From contig OY735207.1 in assembly GCA_963457665.1 (NCBI GenBank), positions 36,295,816 to 36,359,815 on the forward strand: a stretch of DNA of 64,000 bases. The letters run 5' to 3'. The translations under genes and the position numbers were made by a program. The DNA is from Thysanoteuthis rhombus. Lineage: Eukaryota; Mollusca; Cephalopoda; Oegopsida; Thysanoteuthidae. A model generated the notes under the pieces. It saw only the letters and a program-made list of their open reading frames with translations. It ran no database searches and had not been told where the DNA came from. Position 1 is the stretch's first letter; each line of letters opens with the position of its first letter. Of this stretch, positions 23,881 through 35,095 are shown one piece after another.

Positions 23881-23899
23881 TATATATATATATATATAT
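23881..23899. repeat. (TA)n microsatellite
   Basis: An uninterrupted TA run after a T-rich tract. Confidence 0.9.
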
Positions 23900-23934
23900 G
23901 AGATGGAACCAATGATTTGTGTTTAAGAAAAGTG

Positions 23935-24640
23935 ATTTTTTAATGAAGTAAAGAACTAACCACAATACTTCAAAGACATAGTTTCATATGATTGACAAAA
24001 ATGAAGAGTCCAATTGAGCAGTACAGAAATATCATAAATAAAACACCTCACCCAAAACAAATGTTTCATGGGGAAATAATTACTCTATGGAGTATAAAAA
24101 ATTAAAAAAAAGGAAAACAAATGAATCCAAATACTTTGGAGTTGTTGTTTCACATGATGTACGGAAAGAGAGGAACCGGTCCAGCAGTGTATCCATAATA
24201 TAAATAGAACCCCTCCCCGCCAAAAATCCATGTTTTGAGAGCTTGATTCATCAAGGAAACTAATAGCCATAATTCAAAGTTTTGTATGACATATATTACA
24301 AAGTTCAAAATATTAATACGAATATAAGGTCAGATAAAAAACTAACTTCCTAAAGAAAGTGTTGTCAGAAACAAAATATTCCAAAAGAATGTGTGATAAC
24401 AAGAAGATAAAAATTTGAAATTTACATAAGGCATATGGCATAAACTCAGTCTCTAGTTCTGCACTGTAATCATATAGAAAATTGATCCCCACCCCCATTG
24501 AAACATAAAGTAAAAATCACTCAGTTTTGTTTTAATCTTCAAGTTGGAGCATTCTCAAGATGCAGGGCTAGAATAATTCTGCTTACCATGTGTCTTTTTG
24601 CTGGATTATGGTAATATACATACATATAGAAAAACTGATA
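23935..24640 (+). repeat. Interspersed repeat with internal units, related to 56200-56605
   Basis: 24440-24640 aligns with 56420-56605: CTCAG..TC.AGTTCTGCA.TGTAAT, then TTGATCCCCAC against TTGATTCCCCT, then TTGGAGCATTCTCAAGATGC against TTGAGCACCCTGGAGATGC, and finally ACCATGTGTC against TCATGTGCCATTTT. Within this copy, related units (GTCCA-TTGAGCAGTACAG, GTCCAGCAGTGTATCC, CTAGTTCTGCACTGTAATC, each followed by ATAxAxxxACCCC) recur near 24010, 24177 and 24451. Class unknown. Confidence 0.55.
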
Positions 24641-25044
24641 ATTATTTTAGAGATGAATTAAATAAAAATAACACCTTTGTGACTTGTGTGTTGCTTGACA
24701 GGAAGGACACAATTACTTGATAAAATAATTTTTATTATCATAAATTGAATGACTTTTCCCCTTTGTGACCATTTTCTCTGACTTCAAACCCTAAACCCAA
24801 CCGTACACACAGAAACTGAACAGGCACTTTGTAGTAAAGAAATAGAAAAATGAAACCTTACCGGACAGTGTAGAAAAGGTTTATAATAGGTTGTGTGTGG
24901 TACAATGGACATCAGGAACTTTTCTGAAAAAGGTGCACACTAGATCACCCTTTAACATGAGGTGGTAATGAATATTAATCGGGCTTCTCAGTATTAACAT
25001 GTTGAACCAGAAACCAATGACTGTTCGCATTCCAAGTTTGGTTG
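24641..25044. other. AT-rich noncoding sequence
   Basis: No feature recognised. It lies where an LTR of the following retroelement might be expected, but no LTR pair was seen. Confidence 0.45.
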
Positions 25045-27360
25045 GTTATTTTATTGAGGCGAAGCCAACTGCCAGATTTCTTTTGTTGGAAGCAACGTGC
25101 TACACACCACTGTGTCACTACAAGTAGTGAGCCATTGACGAACAGTTGAGCCAAGATGACAGATGCAATATTGATCGTATAAACAATGCTCTGTACACAG
25201 TTTTTGTGACAGATTCATTAGTAGCGAATGAACAATACATAAAAAGGTACCTGCATCGGAGCACATCTATGGACATACAACTGGGAGAACTATGCAAGCT
25301 GTAAACAGTGCTACCCATGATCAAGGTCCAAGTTGATGGAACACAATGTTTAGCTCTGATTGACACCAGATCCTTGCACTCAACTGTGAGCAAGGGGATG
25401 TGCCATTCATGGAAAAGAAAGAATGTGGATGTGATAATCTTCAATGGCAACACACATATGCGTTGTGGAGTTAAGGTCATCAATCTTGGCATAGAAAATG
25501 GTAATTCTGTTGAGGTTTGACATCCTGGTGTGCGCAAAAGGCAATTGAGGTTTGACCTTATGATCAGGATTAATGCCATAAGGGTGCTAGGAGCAGCACA
25601 GTTTCTCAACAAGAAAGCACATGTGTGCATGGTGATTCAGATTGACCAGCCCAATTTCAGCATTGACTTCATCATAGGAATGGTCAGAAAATCAGGCATC
25701 AAAGAGACTGCAGAATAGAGTAATCAAGTCAGAGACAACAATGAGGACAAGCTTCAAACCTGGACAATGGCTACCTATTGCAGTACTCAGGGGAGAAACT
25801 TGGAACTCCCAACGGTTTGATCCTGCTTATGTTTGGGGAACAGCAAGATAAAGTAGAAATATACCTTGTGATGGATTACAGGTAGCTTAATGAGCATACC
25901 AATGCAGATATTTGTGCATCTAAATTGAGGGAGTGGTTTCAGTAAGGCTCTAATATGTCCATAGTACATCTCAGGAAGGCTTACTTGCAAGTGTGTGTCT
26001 GAGTTACTGCGGCCAATTCGGAGGGAGAAGGTGCTGCTTGGTAGAGATTCAGTCTCCATGTGGCGCCGCTTGTAATGAAGTCCATCATCAGTGCCACATT
26101 GTCACCAGCAGAGTTGATACAAAGAGCAACATTATCAGTATCCTGTCTACAATGTAGGTCATAAAGCACTTATCATGTTTTTGACTGATTAGTAGAAAAA
26201 TGGAACATTTGAAATGTTTTGCCCAAGTGCTGGGTTTGGAAGTTCAGAGGAGCATACACTTTGGTGGAAGCGGGGACGCAAGGTTCCAGACATTCCGGAT
26301 CTTGTTGAGCAATGAAGCATTTTTCCTAGTGTGGGAAACTTGTTGGACACTTTTTGGAGTACAGGTGTCTCTGAGTGGCAACGTGGGGTTTGTGAAATGC
26401 AGAGCAAGTGCTGTTACAAAGGGCTGAGATGATGAGGTGAATGTTGTCAAACATATGATGGTGGAAACACAACGGGCATCCAGAAATAAAACAAACTTCC
26501 TACTTCGTCAGGAGCGTCGATCCTTCCACATTAAAGGCAGTTGTTGAAACATGTGAAGAATGTCCGACAATAGATAAGCGCCTGTCCATGAGCAGAAGAG
26601 GAAATTGGAGGTGGATGACATCTAGCACAGATTAGGGATGGACATTACCTACTATGGTAGCTGCGATGACTTGACCTTCATAGATTGTGGCCCAAAACGT
26701 TCTTTGGTGTGGCAGCCAATGGTAAACCAGGACTGTGAGTATCATGCACCAGCTGGGGTCTGTGTTTTACAAGAGGAGTCCAACAAGTGAGCTACTCATG
26801 GACAAAGACACTGCATTTTGCTGTAAGTCATTCAAACCTTTGCAGAGGAATAGGGTCACTATCTGCATTACTGATGTGTGCATGAAACGGAATAGCGGAA
26901 GGTGTCAAAGGAGTGTGTAGAGAACTGCGGCCAGGAAGCAGTGCTCCATCCAGGAGGGTGCAACTTGTATAATGTGAACCCAAGGGATGCCACCTTGCTA
27001 CTGCAAACATGATTTACTCATATGAGATTCTGCTGAAGGGCCTCAGTTCAGTGTCTTTACCAGGACCTTTGTCAGCGCATGAGATCTCGAGGATGGGAGA
27101 CATTATTAGAGTGAAAAACCTCTGCACATCCAAATTCATGATGGGAGGGTCAGCCAACATACCATCATAGTTGACAAGATACCACGCCATTTTGAGGACC
27201 TCCATCCCTTCTGGGGCTTGAGTGCATCAGAGAGTGGATGCCATTGTGCTGTGTTTGAGTGCGTTTGATGACCATCCAGAAACAACTAATGCTGTTGGAA
27301 ATGAGACTGAGGTGCTTCCGCTGGGGAGGAGCAACTGACAAAAGAGGATCCCCCAAAGCT
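25045..27360 (+). mobile_element. Ty3/gypsy-like retrotransposon, decayed gag-pol
   Basis: Blocks occur in gypsy order on one strand, separated by many stops and frameshifts. A gag-like piece (about 25185-25305, VFVTDSLVANEQYIKRYL) is followed by a retropepsin-like protease (about 25308-25520, VDGTQCLALIDTRSLHSTVS; the active-site DTG has become DTR). Reverse-transcriptase pieces follow (25865-26150, VMDYR, LNEHTNADICASKLREW, LRKAYLQV). An RNase-H/linker segment (26215-26430) comes next, then an integrase (26530-27010, ETCEECPTIDKRL, LTFIDCGPKRSLVWQPM, DKDTAFCCKSF). A pol C-terminus with PLGRSN and QKR ends near 27350. At about 2.3 kb it is shorter than an intact gag-pol, so internal deletions are also present. 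No LTR was identified. Confidence 0.82.
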
Positions 27361-27459
27361 GATCAGAAGATGATGGAGGAGGTTAATAGAGAAACAGATA
27401 TTGTTATTTGCAGTTCTCCGGTTTCAAAGAGGTACCCTACACTCTTCTATATTCAATTT

Positions 27460-27610
27460 TAACATACCATAATTCCCCATGTATAATCTGCACTTTTTCT
27501 GAAAAACCTCAGGTGAGTCTTATTTATGGAAACAATTGTGAGACATTTTTCCATAAGGTGTAGAAGGCCCATTTGACTGCCACTATTGCTGTGATGGGAA
27601 TCGATAATAT
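27460..27610. repeat. Possible terminus of the 'ATAAGAC' repeat family
   Basis: ACCATAATTCCCCATGTATA followed by ATCTGCACTTTTTCTGAAAA resembles, inverted, the GTATATAAGAC-type ends seen at 31141 and 33121. The similarity is weak. Confidence 0.3.
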
Positions 27611-29522
27611 AGAAAACTAAAAACATACTTGCCACACTTTTGATCATATCTTTTTCAAATAATTAAACTAAAAAATAAGTTGGTTTGGCTAAAATTACCT
27701 TTTTTTTTTTCTCCTATGTAATGGTAGGTAAGGTAAGTCTAATAAATTGCCTATGTATTGAAATGATAACACAAATTCAACTACTCTGGCTCAGAAAATG
27801 AGTTGGTTCTATTTTTTCTAATCATTTATGCTATTCTATCCCTCGGCTTAGAATAACCATTTTTGAAGACTGAAGACTATTTTACTACTTAAAAAAGCAA
27901 TACACTCTTTCCAAGATCCTTTTTCTTTTTAAAGCCAAGAATATAAAAGAACTTTTTTTTTTCCTCTTGATTTAATGTGCATTTAATATTCTCTTAATCA
28001 AAAAGCCCATTTTGATCCGTGCAATGTTGAGTGACACTAAGAATGTATTTAAAACTAATTAAGAAGGAAGTGAGGATGCCTGGTGTCAATATTTTGAGCC
28101 CTTGGAGTTATCTACCCCTCGTGGCTTGGAGTAACTTGACATTGACATTATTTCAAATTAATTGGGTTAGGGAAAGTTCTGCGTCTCGCCGCTGTCTTCT
28201 AAAAATGTATATTATCGTGGAGCTTATCGTCTATGCAAGAAATAAGAAATGAGAAATAACTATTTATATCATAGTTGGCATGGATGTATTATCGATGTTC
28301 ACCAAGCATAACCACCACTACTACTACTGCTGCCGCTATTATTACTGCTTAAGCATGTGCATGCTTGTCACATTTTTGTGTCTGACTTCATGTTGACATT
28401 GGGTACTGATGTACTAGATTAAATGGGGCTTCCTCATTCCAGTTTTTCCTTCTATTGCATATGGACTTAATCCCAAGAACTGAAGGAAAGAAGAGAATCG
28501 GAACTGTATGTTATTGCTCTTTTCAACTTTCTTTTTTTGTTGTTGTTATTACCCCTATCGGAGTTGTAATTTAAATGTTTATCTTTGTTTAATGATCATA
28601 TGGAGGTGTCTAGTCTCTTCAAAGCTGTCTCGTGGTTTAGCGTCCCAAATTATCCCGTTGTTGTGAGAGCAATTGACCAGTTACAAAATAATACTTGATA
28701 GATATCAAATAACATAATAAAAATTGTTCGTGGAAAAAAAAAAAAAAAATCACTCCGACAGCTATTTTTTTCTACCACACTTATGTTTTTAATTTTGAAA
28801 TCTGGTATCTTTTCTTTCGAAATCGTATGACTAAAATAATTGAATAGCGATAAATGTTGATACTGTCGGGAGGAAAATTATAAAAAAAAAAAGATTTTCT
28901 ACTTTTTAGTTAATATCATTACGTTTTAACTGAGCGAGTGCAATGCCCCCAAAACAACAATCGATATCATTTAGAACGATAAACTACGAGATAACCCTTT
29001 TTATTTTATAATGCTTGTTTAGTAAGCAGACTCACTGTCACAGACTTGGCTGAAATTACGATCGACACCTTACAAAAAAACAAAAAAAAGTCCAAATCAT
29101 ATGAATTTAATTTTTATCGTCACAATCTCTGTGGCTTTAGTTAGAAGAAAGATTTTGGGGGAAAAAAACCCGAGGTAAAAATTAATTGTATAACCTTATA
29201 GAAGCTGAACCGGAAATATTTTGAAAACAGATAGCAAAAAAGCTGTAGCAGTCTTGTACATGAAAAAGTAATGATTTGCATTTGAATATTTCCCGAAGTT
29301 TTCATGAGCAAAACAAGATTTTTTGATTTTACGAAAAATCAAATATTTATTTGATTTTGATAAAAATTTTCGGTGTTTGGAGGGTAATATTTTTTTCCTC
29401 GTGTAAAGTTTCCATTCAAAATTTCGGATTTTTGAATTTTTGAATTTAAAAAAAAAAAATTTTCAATGTGATGAGCCCTCTGTTCATTTGATGCTTAAAA
29501 AAAAATTATTCACACATATAGG
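27611..29522. other. Noncoding sequence with dense A/T runs and some CpG
   Basis: Long A run near 28734-28750 and a CTACTACTACTGCTGCCGCT tract near 28319. The 73-codon frame at 28031-28252 has no recognisable domain. I see no named repeat. Confidence 0.45.
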
Positions 29523-29676
29523 AAGATAATTTATGACAAAATTGTTTAAGTTTTTGAAAAAGCAGCCTAGGAGAATCGGCAAAAAAGCATTAGGAATTTT
29601 TTTTTTAAATCAGTACTCATTTTGGCATGTTTTTATCTTTGTTCTTGCTAACTTATATTTTTTTTTGTTATTTTCC
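29523..29676 (+). repeat. Direct duplication, left copy
   Basis: Shares with 30201-30356: AGATAATTT.TGACAAAAT, AAAAAGCAGC.TAGGAGAAT.GGCA against AAAAAGCAGCTGAGGGGAATTAGCA, AGGAATTTT, and TTTTGGCATGTTTTTATCTT then TTGCTAACTTATATTTT. Offset about 680 bp. Confidence 0.75.
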
Positions 29677-30200
29677 GTACAAAAAAAATATTGACAATAA
29701 TTTTTTTATATATAGATGTTGTTTTATTCTTCCACTTGCTGTTGAATATTGACCTTTATGTCATTATAAATAAGCAATCATGAATTATTGGGGGAAAAAA
29801 TCCATTTCTGCTTCGGGGAATTTTTGATATTTTTTTATTATTTTTTAACTGAACAATTTTTTTTTTTTTAATAAAGTTTTGTCAATCAAGTGACTTCAAG
29901 TTGTTAAGAAAAAAAACTGGATCAACCCGATTTTGGGGGGGTGGAGGTCTTTCCAGGGTCACCCCCCCCTCCATACATGTCATTTAGTATTGTTGGCATG
30001 ACCTGTTAATCACTTATCGATCTCCGATGAAGGATTATACCTATCCCCACTGTTGAGAAAAAGCTTTATTCCATTCTTTATGCATTCAGCATGTAACTAA
30101 TTTTTTTTATCACATTTCCGCTTTGTAATTATGACGTTTGTAAAATCTATATCTATTATTTATTCAGAAGGTACAAAAAGATGATTATCATTAGTTATAC
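29677..30200. other. Noncoding spacer between duplicated blocks
   Basis: Contains T runs and a G-run/C-run pair (29933 GGGGGGG, 29963 ACCCCCCCC) about 25 bases apart that could pair. No gene. Confidence 0.5.
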
Positions 30201-30356
30201 AGATAATTTCGTGACAAAATAAATTTTGTTTACATTTTTTTAAAAAGCAGCTGAGGGGAATTAGCACCAAAGAATAAGGAATTTTGAAATAAAATATTAC
30301 AAATTTTGGCATGTTCTTATCTTTATTTTTGCTAACTTATATTTTATGGTTATTTT
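30201..30356 (+). repeat. Direct duplication, right copy
   Basis: The second copy of the block at 29523-29676, diverged but collinear, ending TTTGGCATGTTCTTATCTTT and GCTAACTTATATTTTATGG. Confidence 0.75.
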
Positions 30357-31137
30357 GAATAAGTATTGTATGACAAATGCAAATTTGTAATGCATTTTTT
30401 TTTATTGGCAAAGCAACCAATACGCCCTTGTTCCTGAAAGAACGATTTTCAAAGGGTTCAACACCAAAGAGTTGAAAAGAAAGCCAACCAAGAAAAACTT
30501 TGTCTGATCCAATTTCTCTCTTATATATATATATGTGTATGTAACGTTCTTTTGAACCATTGGCAAAATCTTCTGCAGTAGGGCAGAAATACTTAGATAA
30601 ACCTAAATCTATAAGGATAGAAAACATTTAATATAGGATTAAATTAGATTAATGATGGGAATTGAATTTATCTATATATATGTATCTTATAACTACCCCA
30701 TCAAATTTGAGCTTATCTGCTGTGATGTCAAAAACGTTTTTGCACCCCATAGCAAAATTGATATTGTGCTAGAAATTGCTTCAATTGAGTAGAAATGATT
30801 AGAAATTACCTTTTGTGACCTCAAATGATCTCTAAGATTAATCTTACTTAGCCCATGACCTTTGTTGTGAAAAGCTTCCTAGGTGCAAAATGTGGCCTAC
30901 TCCTTAGAATAAGAACAAGATGTTTATTTGGAAACCAGTCAACCATATGGCAAAATGTTTTGTTGCTTTGATCGAAAATAAAATTTAAAAAAATATATCT
31001 GCTATTTACCCAGTCAATGTTTCATTTCTATTGATTATTTAATGATCGAATTATTATATCTATTGAATGATTATGCTAATGAAAATAAACTTCAACTGTA
31101 GTTTTTTTGTGCGCTGTGGAAATCAGATTAGAGAAAT
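30357..31137. other. AT-rich noncoding sequence
   Basis: TATATATATATATG near 30523. A GTGACCTCAAATGATCTCTA phrase near 30817 recalls the family at 5141 and 63740. No gene is seen. Confidence 0.5.
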
Positions 31138-31330
31138 CTTCTGTATATGCTAGTATATAAGACGAGCATTTAATTTTTCTTCAAAACCTATTTATTGTGT
31201 AAATATTTCACTGCATCCAATGCACAAATATTATGATTAGGGGGCCGTTTACTAAGAATCAACCGTTATGAGGTTTGAGCAGTAGTCCTCCGAATACCTA
31301 ACTATTCATCTTATTGTCCAAGACCACCAT
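31138..31330 (+). repeat. Interspersed repeat pair, copy 1
   Basis: Collinear with 33115-33312: CTGTATATGCTAGTATATAA against CTGTGTATGCCAGTATATAA then GAC; GCATCCAATGCACAAATATT against GCATCCACTGCACTAGTATT; and AGTAGTCCTCCGAATACCT against GGTAGTCCACCCAATACCT. Probably fragments of a DNA transposon with a TATAAGAC end. Confidence 0.7.
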
Positions 31331-32261
31331 ATATGTTCTGGACACTAAGAAATAATAATAAAAAAAAAGAATTAAGAAATATACTTAATGGGGTATAAAT
31401 ATTCAGGATGTAAAAAAAAGCTGACACAAATGACCTGGACATTGTTGTCCAGAATGCAAATGCCCTAGTAGCACATGGTATACATGAAGTTTCTGAGGTA
31501 TGTGTTTTATAGCCGTATGATCTACTTATCAGTAACCTTTACAGGTTGGGGAAGCTATTGCTTTGATTTGATTTGATGTGCCTGAGCGGTGATAAATGTC
31601 ACACTTAGCCCAAGGGCAGCCTAAAAGTGAGCAAATTAGAAACCTGCGGTTCTTTGAAGTAATTCTCACATTATTCCCTCTTACAAGAATCTACACTATA
31701 TCAATTAAATGTCATTCTGTAATTAATTTTTTTCTGACCTTGAGAAAATACTTTACTTGACTCTATTCTAAGTATTTCTGTTTTTTGTATATATTATCTA
31801 TTTTAGTTCATTGTAAAATTCATACAAGTATTCTTTCATATTAAAGGACAATTTAAAAAAAGAGATATGCTTTATGATTGGCTCTGTTTGAAAGATATGT
31901 TTTCACAAAAATACTATGCTGTAATTTATCCATTTAATGTGGTTTCATTAATTTGAATTTGTTTTGCCAATAGTGTTTTAGATATCCAAGTTTGCTCATC
32001 AACAAAATTGTTTCAAATAGAATTAAAATGTACTTAGAGGGCACATACCTTAATGCCATTGTCACTAAAAACCAAACAATTGCAGATTGCAGACCATTCT
32101 GTGACAAAAGCTTGTAATAATTATTCATCTGAGACATATCATCAATGGATTGAAAAGCAATTATGCGGTACATCATATTTATGATTACGTCAATGTGATG
32201 ATATCATTACTGTATTATTACATCTGAAAAGCCCAAAATTGTCCTACCTTACAATGTTAAC
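31331..32261. other. AT-rich noncoding sequence
   Basis: No gene or named element. The 80-codon minus frame at 31934-32176 has no recognisable domain. Confidence 0.5.
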
Positions 32262-32434
32262 AAAATAATAAAAATTTCTGAATCCACCCCCAAATTTAAT
32301 CAATTGGTTTTTGGCCCATGGGGGTCATGCTTCCATGAAATGTCATTGATATTCATTGAGAACTTTTGCAGATATTGTGTGGGGAAAATGGACAAACATA
32401 TGTGAATACTTAGCCTCTTTGTTGGCAGAGTTAA
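32262..32434 (+). mobile_element. Terminal-inverted-repeat tandem element, copy D (3' fragment)
   Basis: One internal unit (AATCCACCCCCAAATTTAAT at 32281, TGTCATTGATATTCATTGAG) is followed by the closing motif CTCTTTGTTGGCAGAGTTAA (32415-32434). The 5' end is missing. Confidence 0.7.
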
Positions 32435-32961
32435 TAAGATTAGAGTTTTAAAAATTCCTAAGTTGATTTTTCTTTTCCTAATTCAAAGTGAAAGAAAAAA
32501 AAAAGTTATTTTTGGTTATTCGTGACTCTTTTCTTGAGTGTAAGAGACACAGAACTAGGTAATTTTCTTTGTTTCACTTTGAATATTATTTTGATATTTT
32601 TAAGCTGTAAATGCATTAGTTGACATCAAGACAGCAAAATGTCTTGAAACTATGATCAGATCAGTCTTCAGTTTTCATGATGAATCATCACTATCTTTTT
32701 TATTCAAAATATTATTGTTAATTCTGAAGTGTTCAAACCTTATTTCCACTTTTAATTCTCTAAACATGATTTGTATGTAACTGAAAATGAAAAAACTGGA
32801 TTGGTGAAGTGGGTGTATGAACAATGTACAGGAATAAGCAACCTTAAATGTTACTTTTTATTCAATTTTCCTTGGGGTTTTTCTCACTATGATTAAGGTG
32901 CAAAAAAGTCATCTGACTTAACGAAAGTATAATTTTTCATGTGATGTTCATTTTTATAGTT
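32435..32961. other. AT-rich noncoding sequence
   Basis: Nothing recognised. Confidence 0.5.

Positions 32962-32996
<35 letters not shown>
32962..32996. repeat. Compound (TG)n(AG)n microsatellite
   Basis: A TG run passes directly into a GA run. Confidence 0.95.
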
Positions 32997-33114
32997 AATA
33001 GAAATGAAACACCTTAAAATAGTTTTTAAATCCAGCATATAGAACTATTGAGTCATTTTGATGCAACGATTAACTTCTTACAATTGACCACTCTTTGGAG
33101 CTTTGAAATTAGGT

Positions 33115-33312
33115 TACTGTGTATGCCAGTATATAAGACATTTTTTTTTTCTTCTTACAAACTGCAAATATTACATTGCATCCACTGCACTAGTATTATG
33201 ATCAGGGTGCCATCTACTGGAGCTTGATAAGACCATTATGGGGCTTGGATGAAATACAATGAGTGGTAGTCCACCCAATACCTTTGAAACCATTTGTCTT
33301 ATAGTCCCACCT
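33115..33312 (+). repeat. Interspersed repeat pair, copy 2
   Basis: Second member of the pair with 31138-31330. It is followed by CCCACCTATGAAGTACTTAT, then a second CATAGGTGGG that pairs with CCCACCTATG to make a short hairpin (33305-33335). Confidence 0.7.
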
Positions 33313-33978
33313 ATGAAGTACTTATCATAGGTGGGTGAAAGAAAAAAAAAGCCTATAGATGCTTTATAAAAGGTCAGGAGAATTGTTTTGTGCTGAAGTA
33401 ATAAAATTAAAACAAACGAGTCTGCTATCTTTATTTCTTTCATATTTGTTCAGTCCTTTTTATCTTCCGTGCTGAAAGAACTTAACATTTTTGAAAAGTG
33501 AATGTCAGTACTGGAATCCTGAGAAAATTTGCAGATGTATATGTGTAAACATTTATATATTCTATTATATTGAGTGGGAACTTTGTGTCATGGGCAAAAT
33601 TTTTGATAACACAAACATAAGTTCACACTCACCAAACTTTGAAAATGTTTATGCTTATTTGTAATACTGCTAGTCTACCTTCAACTCTCAATGAAATAAA
33701 CACTTCCATCCATTTTCTCACTGGCTGAAGGTAGCTAAATGAGAATTGGAGAGGTGTTAGTCATTTCCACTGATTTAGAACACCAGTCATTTTCTCTTAG
33801 AATATCATTAGAGTGGGGCAAACTCACATAGATTGTTTAACTTGAGCAGCTACAGATCTACTGAATTCCATTGAAGAAAAAAAATTGATAATTTTAGATA
33901 TTTTTATTTTCTTGCTTCAAGAAAATGTTTCAAGTACAGTTCCATCATTGGATCTTTTTCATTAGTCCTCGTCACACA
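33313..33978. other. AT-rich noncoding sequence
   Basis: Nothing beyond the small hairpin at its start. Confidence 0.5.
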
Positions 33979-34209
33979 AAATAATTATAGCTATTACAGC
34001 TTACTGTATTTTTACTTGCTAAATAAATGTAAATTAAGAGAGAAGTTGTGGACATTTTGGTTATTCAGACTGTTATCTTATCGAGATGATAATTTAAGGT
34101 TAGAGTTGGTCAGTCAGGAAAAGTTTGAGTTGAGAGCTTTTAACTTTTAAAAAATTTACATTTATTTATCAAACTAAAGTACAGTCTGCTTAAATAGCTA
34201 TAATTAAAT
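33979..34209. mobile_element. Foldback (palindromic) element
   Basis: AATAATTATAGCTATTACAG running to AAATAAATGTAAATT (33980-34035) is mirrored by AATTTACATTTATTTATCAA running to TAAATAGCTATAATTA (34153-34206). The arms are about 55 bases with roughly 117 bases between them. The left arm recurs alone at 40018-40075. It looks like a MITE or hairpin element. Confidence 0.65.
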
Positions 34210-34477
34210 AGTGTGGTGGGGGCTAACAAAAAAGAACTTCATCTTCACTGATTCAAACCAATGAGAGGTCAGTTCAGCATTTTTTTCTTATTAAATCACA
34301 TGACCGGTAGTGAGGTTAATCATCACTAAACAAATAGCTAACCACCTTTTTTATTTATCTGTAAAATACCCTGAAAATCAGGGCATTTTCAATGATAAGG
34401 GAGAAAGAAGTACAGAGGAAGCCATTTGTTATGATCACTTCGGGACAGGGTCTTTTAAATAACAATTACCAATGATA
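34210..34477. other. Noncoding sequence
   Basis: ACCCTGAAAATCAGGGCATT (34369) can form a small hairpin. Nothing else. Confidence 0.4.
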
Positions 34478-34680
34478 ACATTTGGCAAACTATAAAACAA
34501 TTGAGACAATATACATTCATTGTTATAAATTCATTACTATAAACAACTTTACATCATGAAAAATTGATATGAAACTTATTTTTACTAATTTCTGATTTAT
34601 TTTAAATGAAGTGTTTGGGACCAACTGTTTTTGATAACAACAAACATTTGATAATATTTTCCATGATTATGAATGGCTTC
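34478..34680 (+). repeat. Interspersed block X, copy A
   Basis: Matches 59635-59815: TATAAACAACTTTA.A.., TGATATGAAA against TGGTATGAAA, AAGTGTT.GGACC.ACT, TTTTGATAACAA, and CATTTGATAA.ATT. Here block X lies 5' of block Y; at 59 kb the order is reversed. Confidence 0.68.
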
Positions 34681-34857
34681 CTCTGTACTAATAAAGTGAA
34701 AGGTTTGTGCAATTTTCTTGTTCATTGATTTGTACAAGAAATTTGCTGCATACGAATTGTGTTTTCACATTTGTAGATAATCATTGTGATCCATTGGGCC
34801 CCGGTTTTCCCTATACATAGTATATGAATTTTGGTGATTTCACAATTGGAAGGTGAA

Positions 34858-35095
34858 AAGAAATTTAGGAGAAAAACAAATGTTTCATCTCAAATTTTTT
34901 TATTATCACGTGGACAGGCTTTTATACATTTCGTTGGTTGTCCCAACTTTTTCAAAAAAGTACTTGCAGTGGTTATGAAGAAACTATACTGTTTATATGT
35001 TTGAGACTGAGGAATGATATGAGAAAAAAGATTATCAGATTGTGTTTTCTAGTGGTTTAGTATGAGAGAAAGTGGGAGGTGTTTGTATCCGTCCA
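34858..35095 (+). repeat. Interspersed block Y, copy A
   Basis: Matches 59078-59325: GAGAAAAACAAATGT.TCATC against GAGAAAAACAAGTGTGTTATC, TCTCAAA, ATTATCA.G.GGACAGG, TTTTTCAAAA.AGTACTTGCA, ACTGTTTATATGTT, and TTTTCTAGT.GTTTAGT. Confidence 0.68.

Noticed and set aside
31934-32176. 80-codon minus frame
   Set aside because: No recognisable domain; likely chance.
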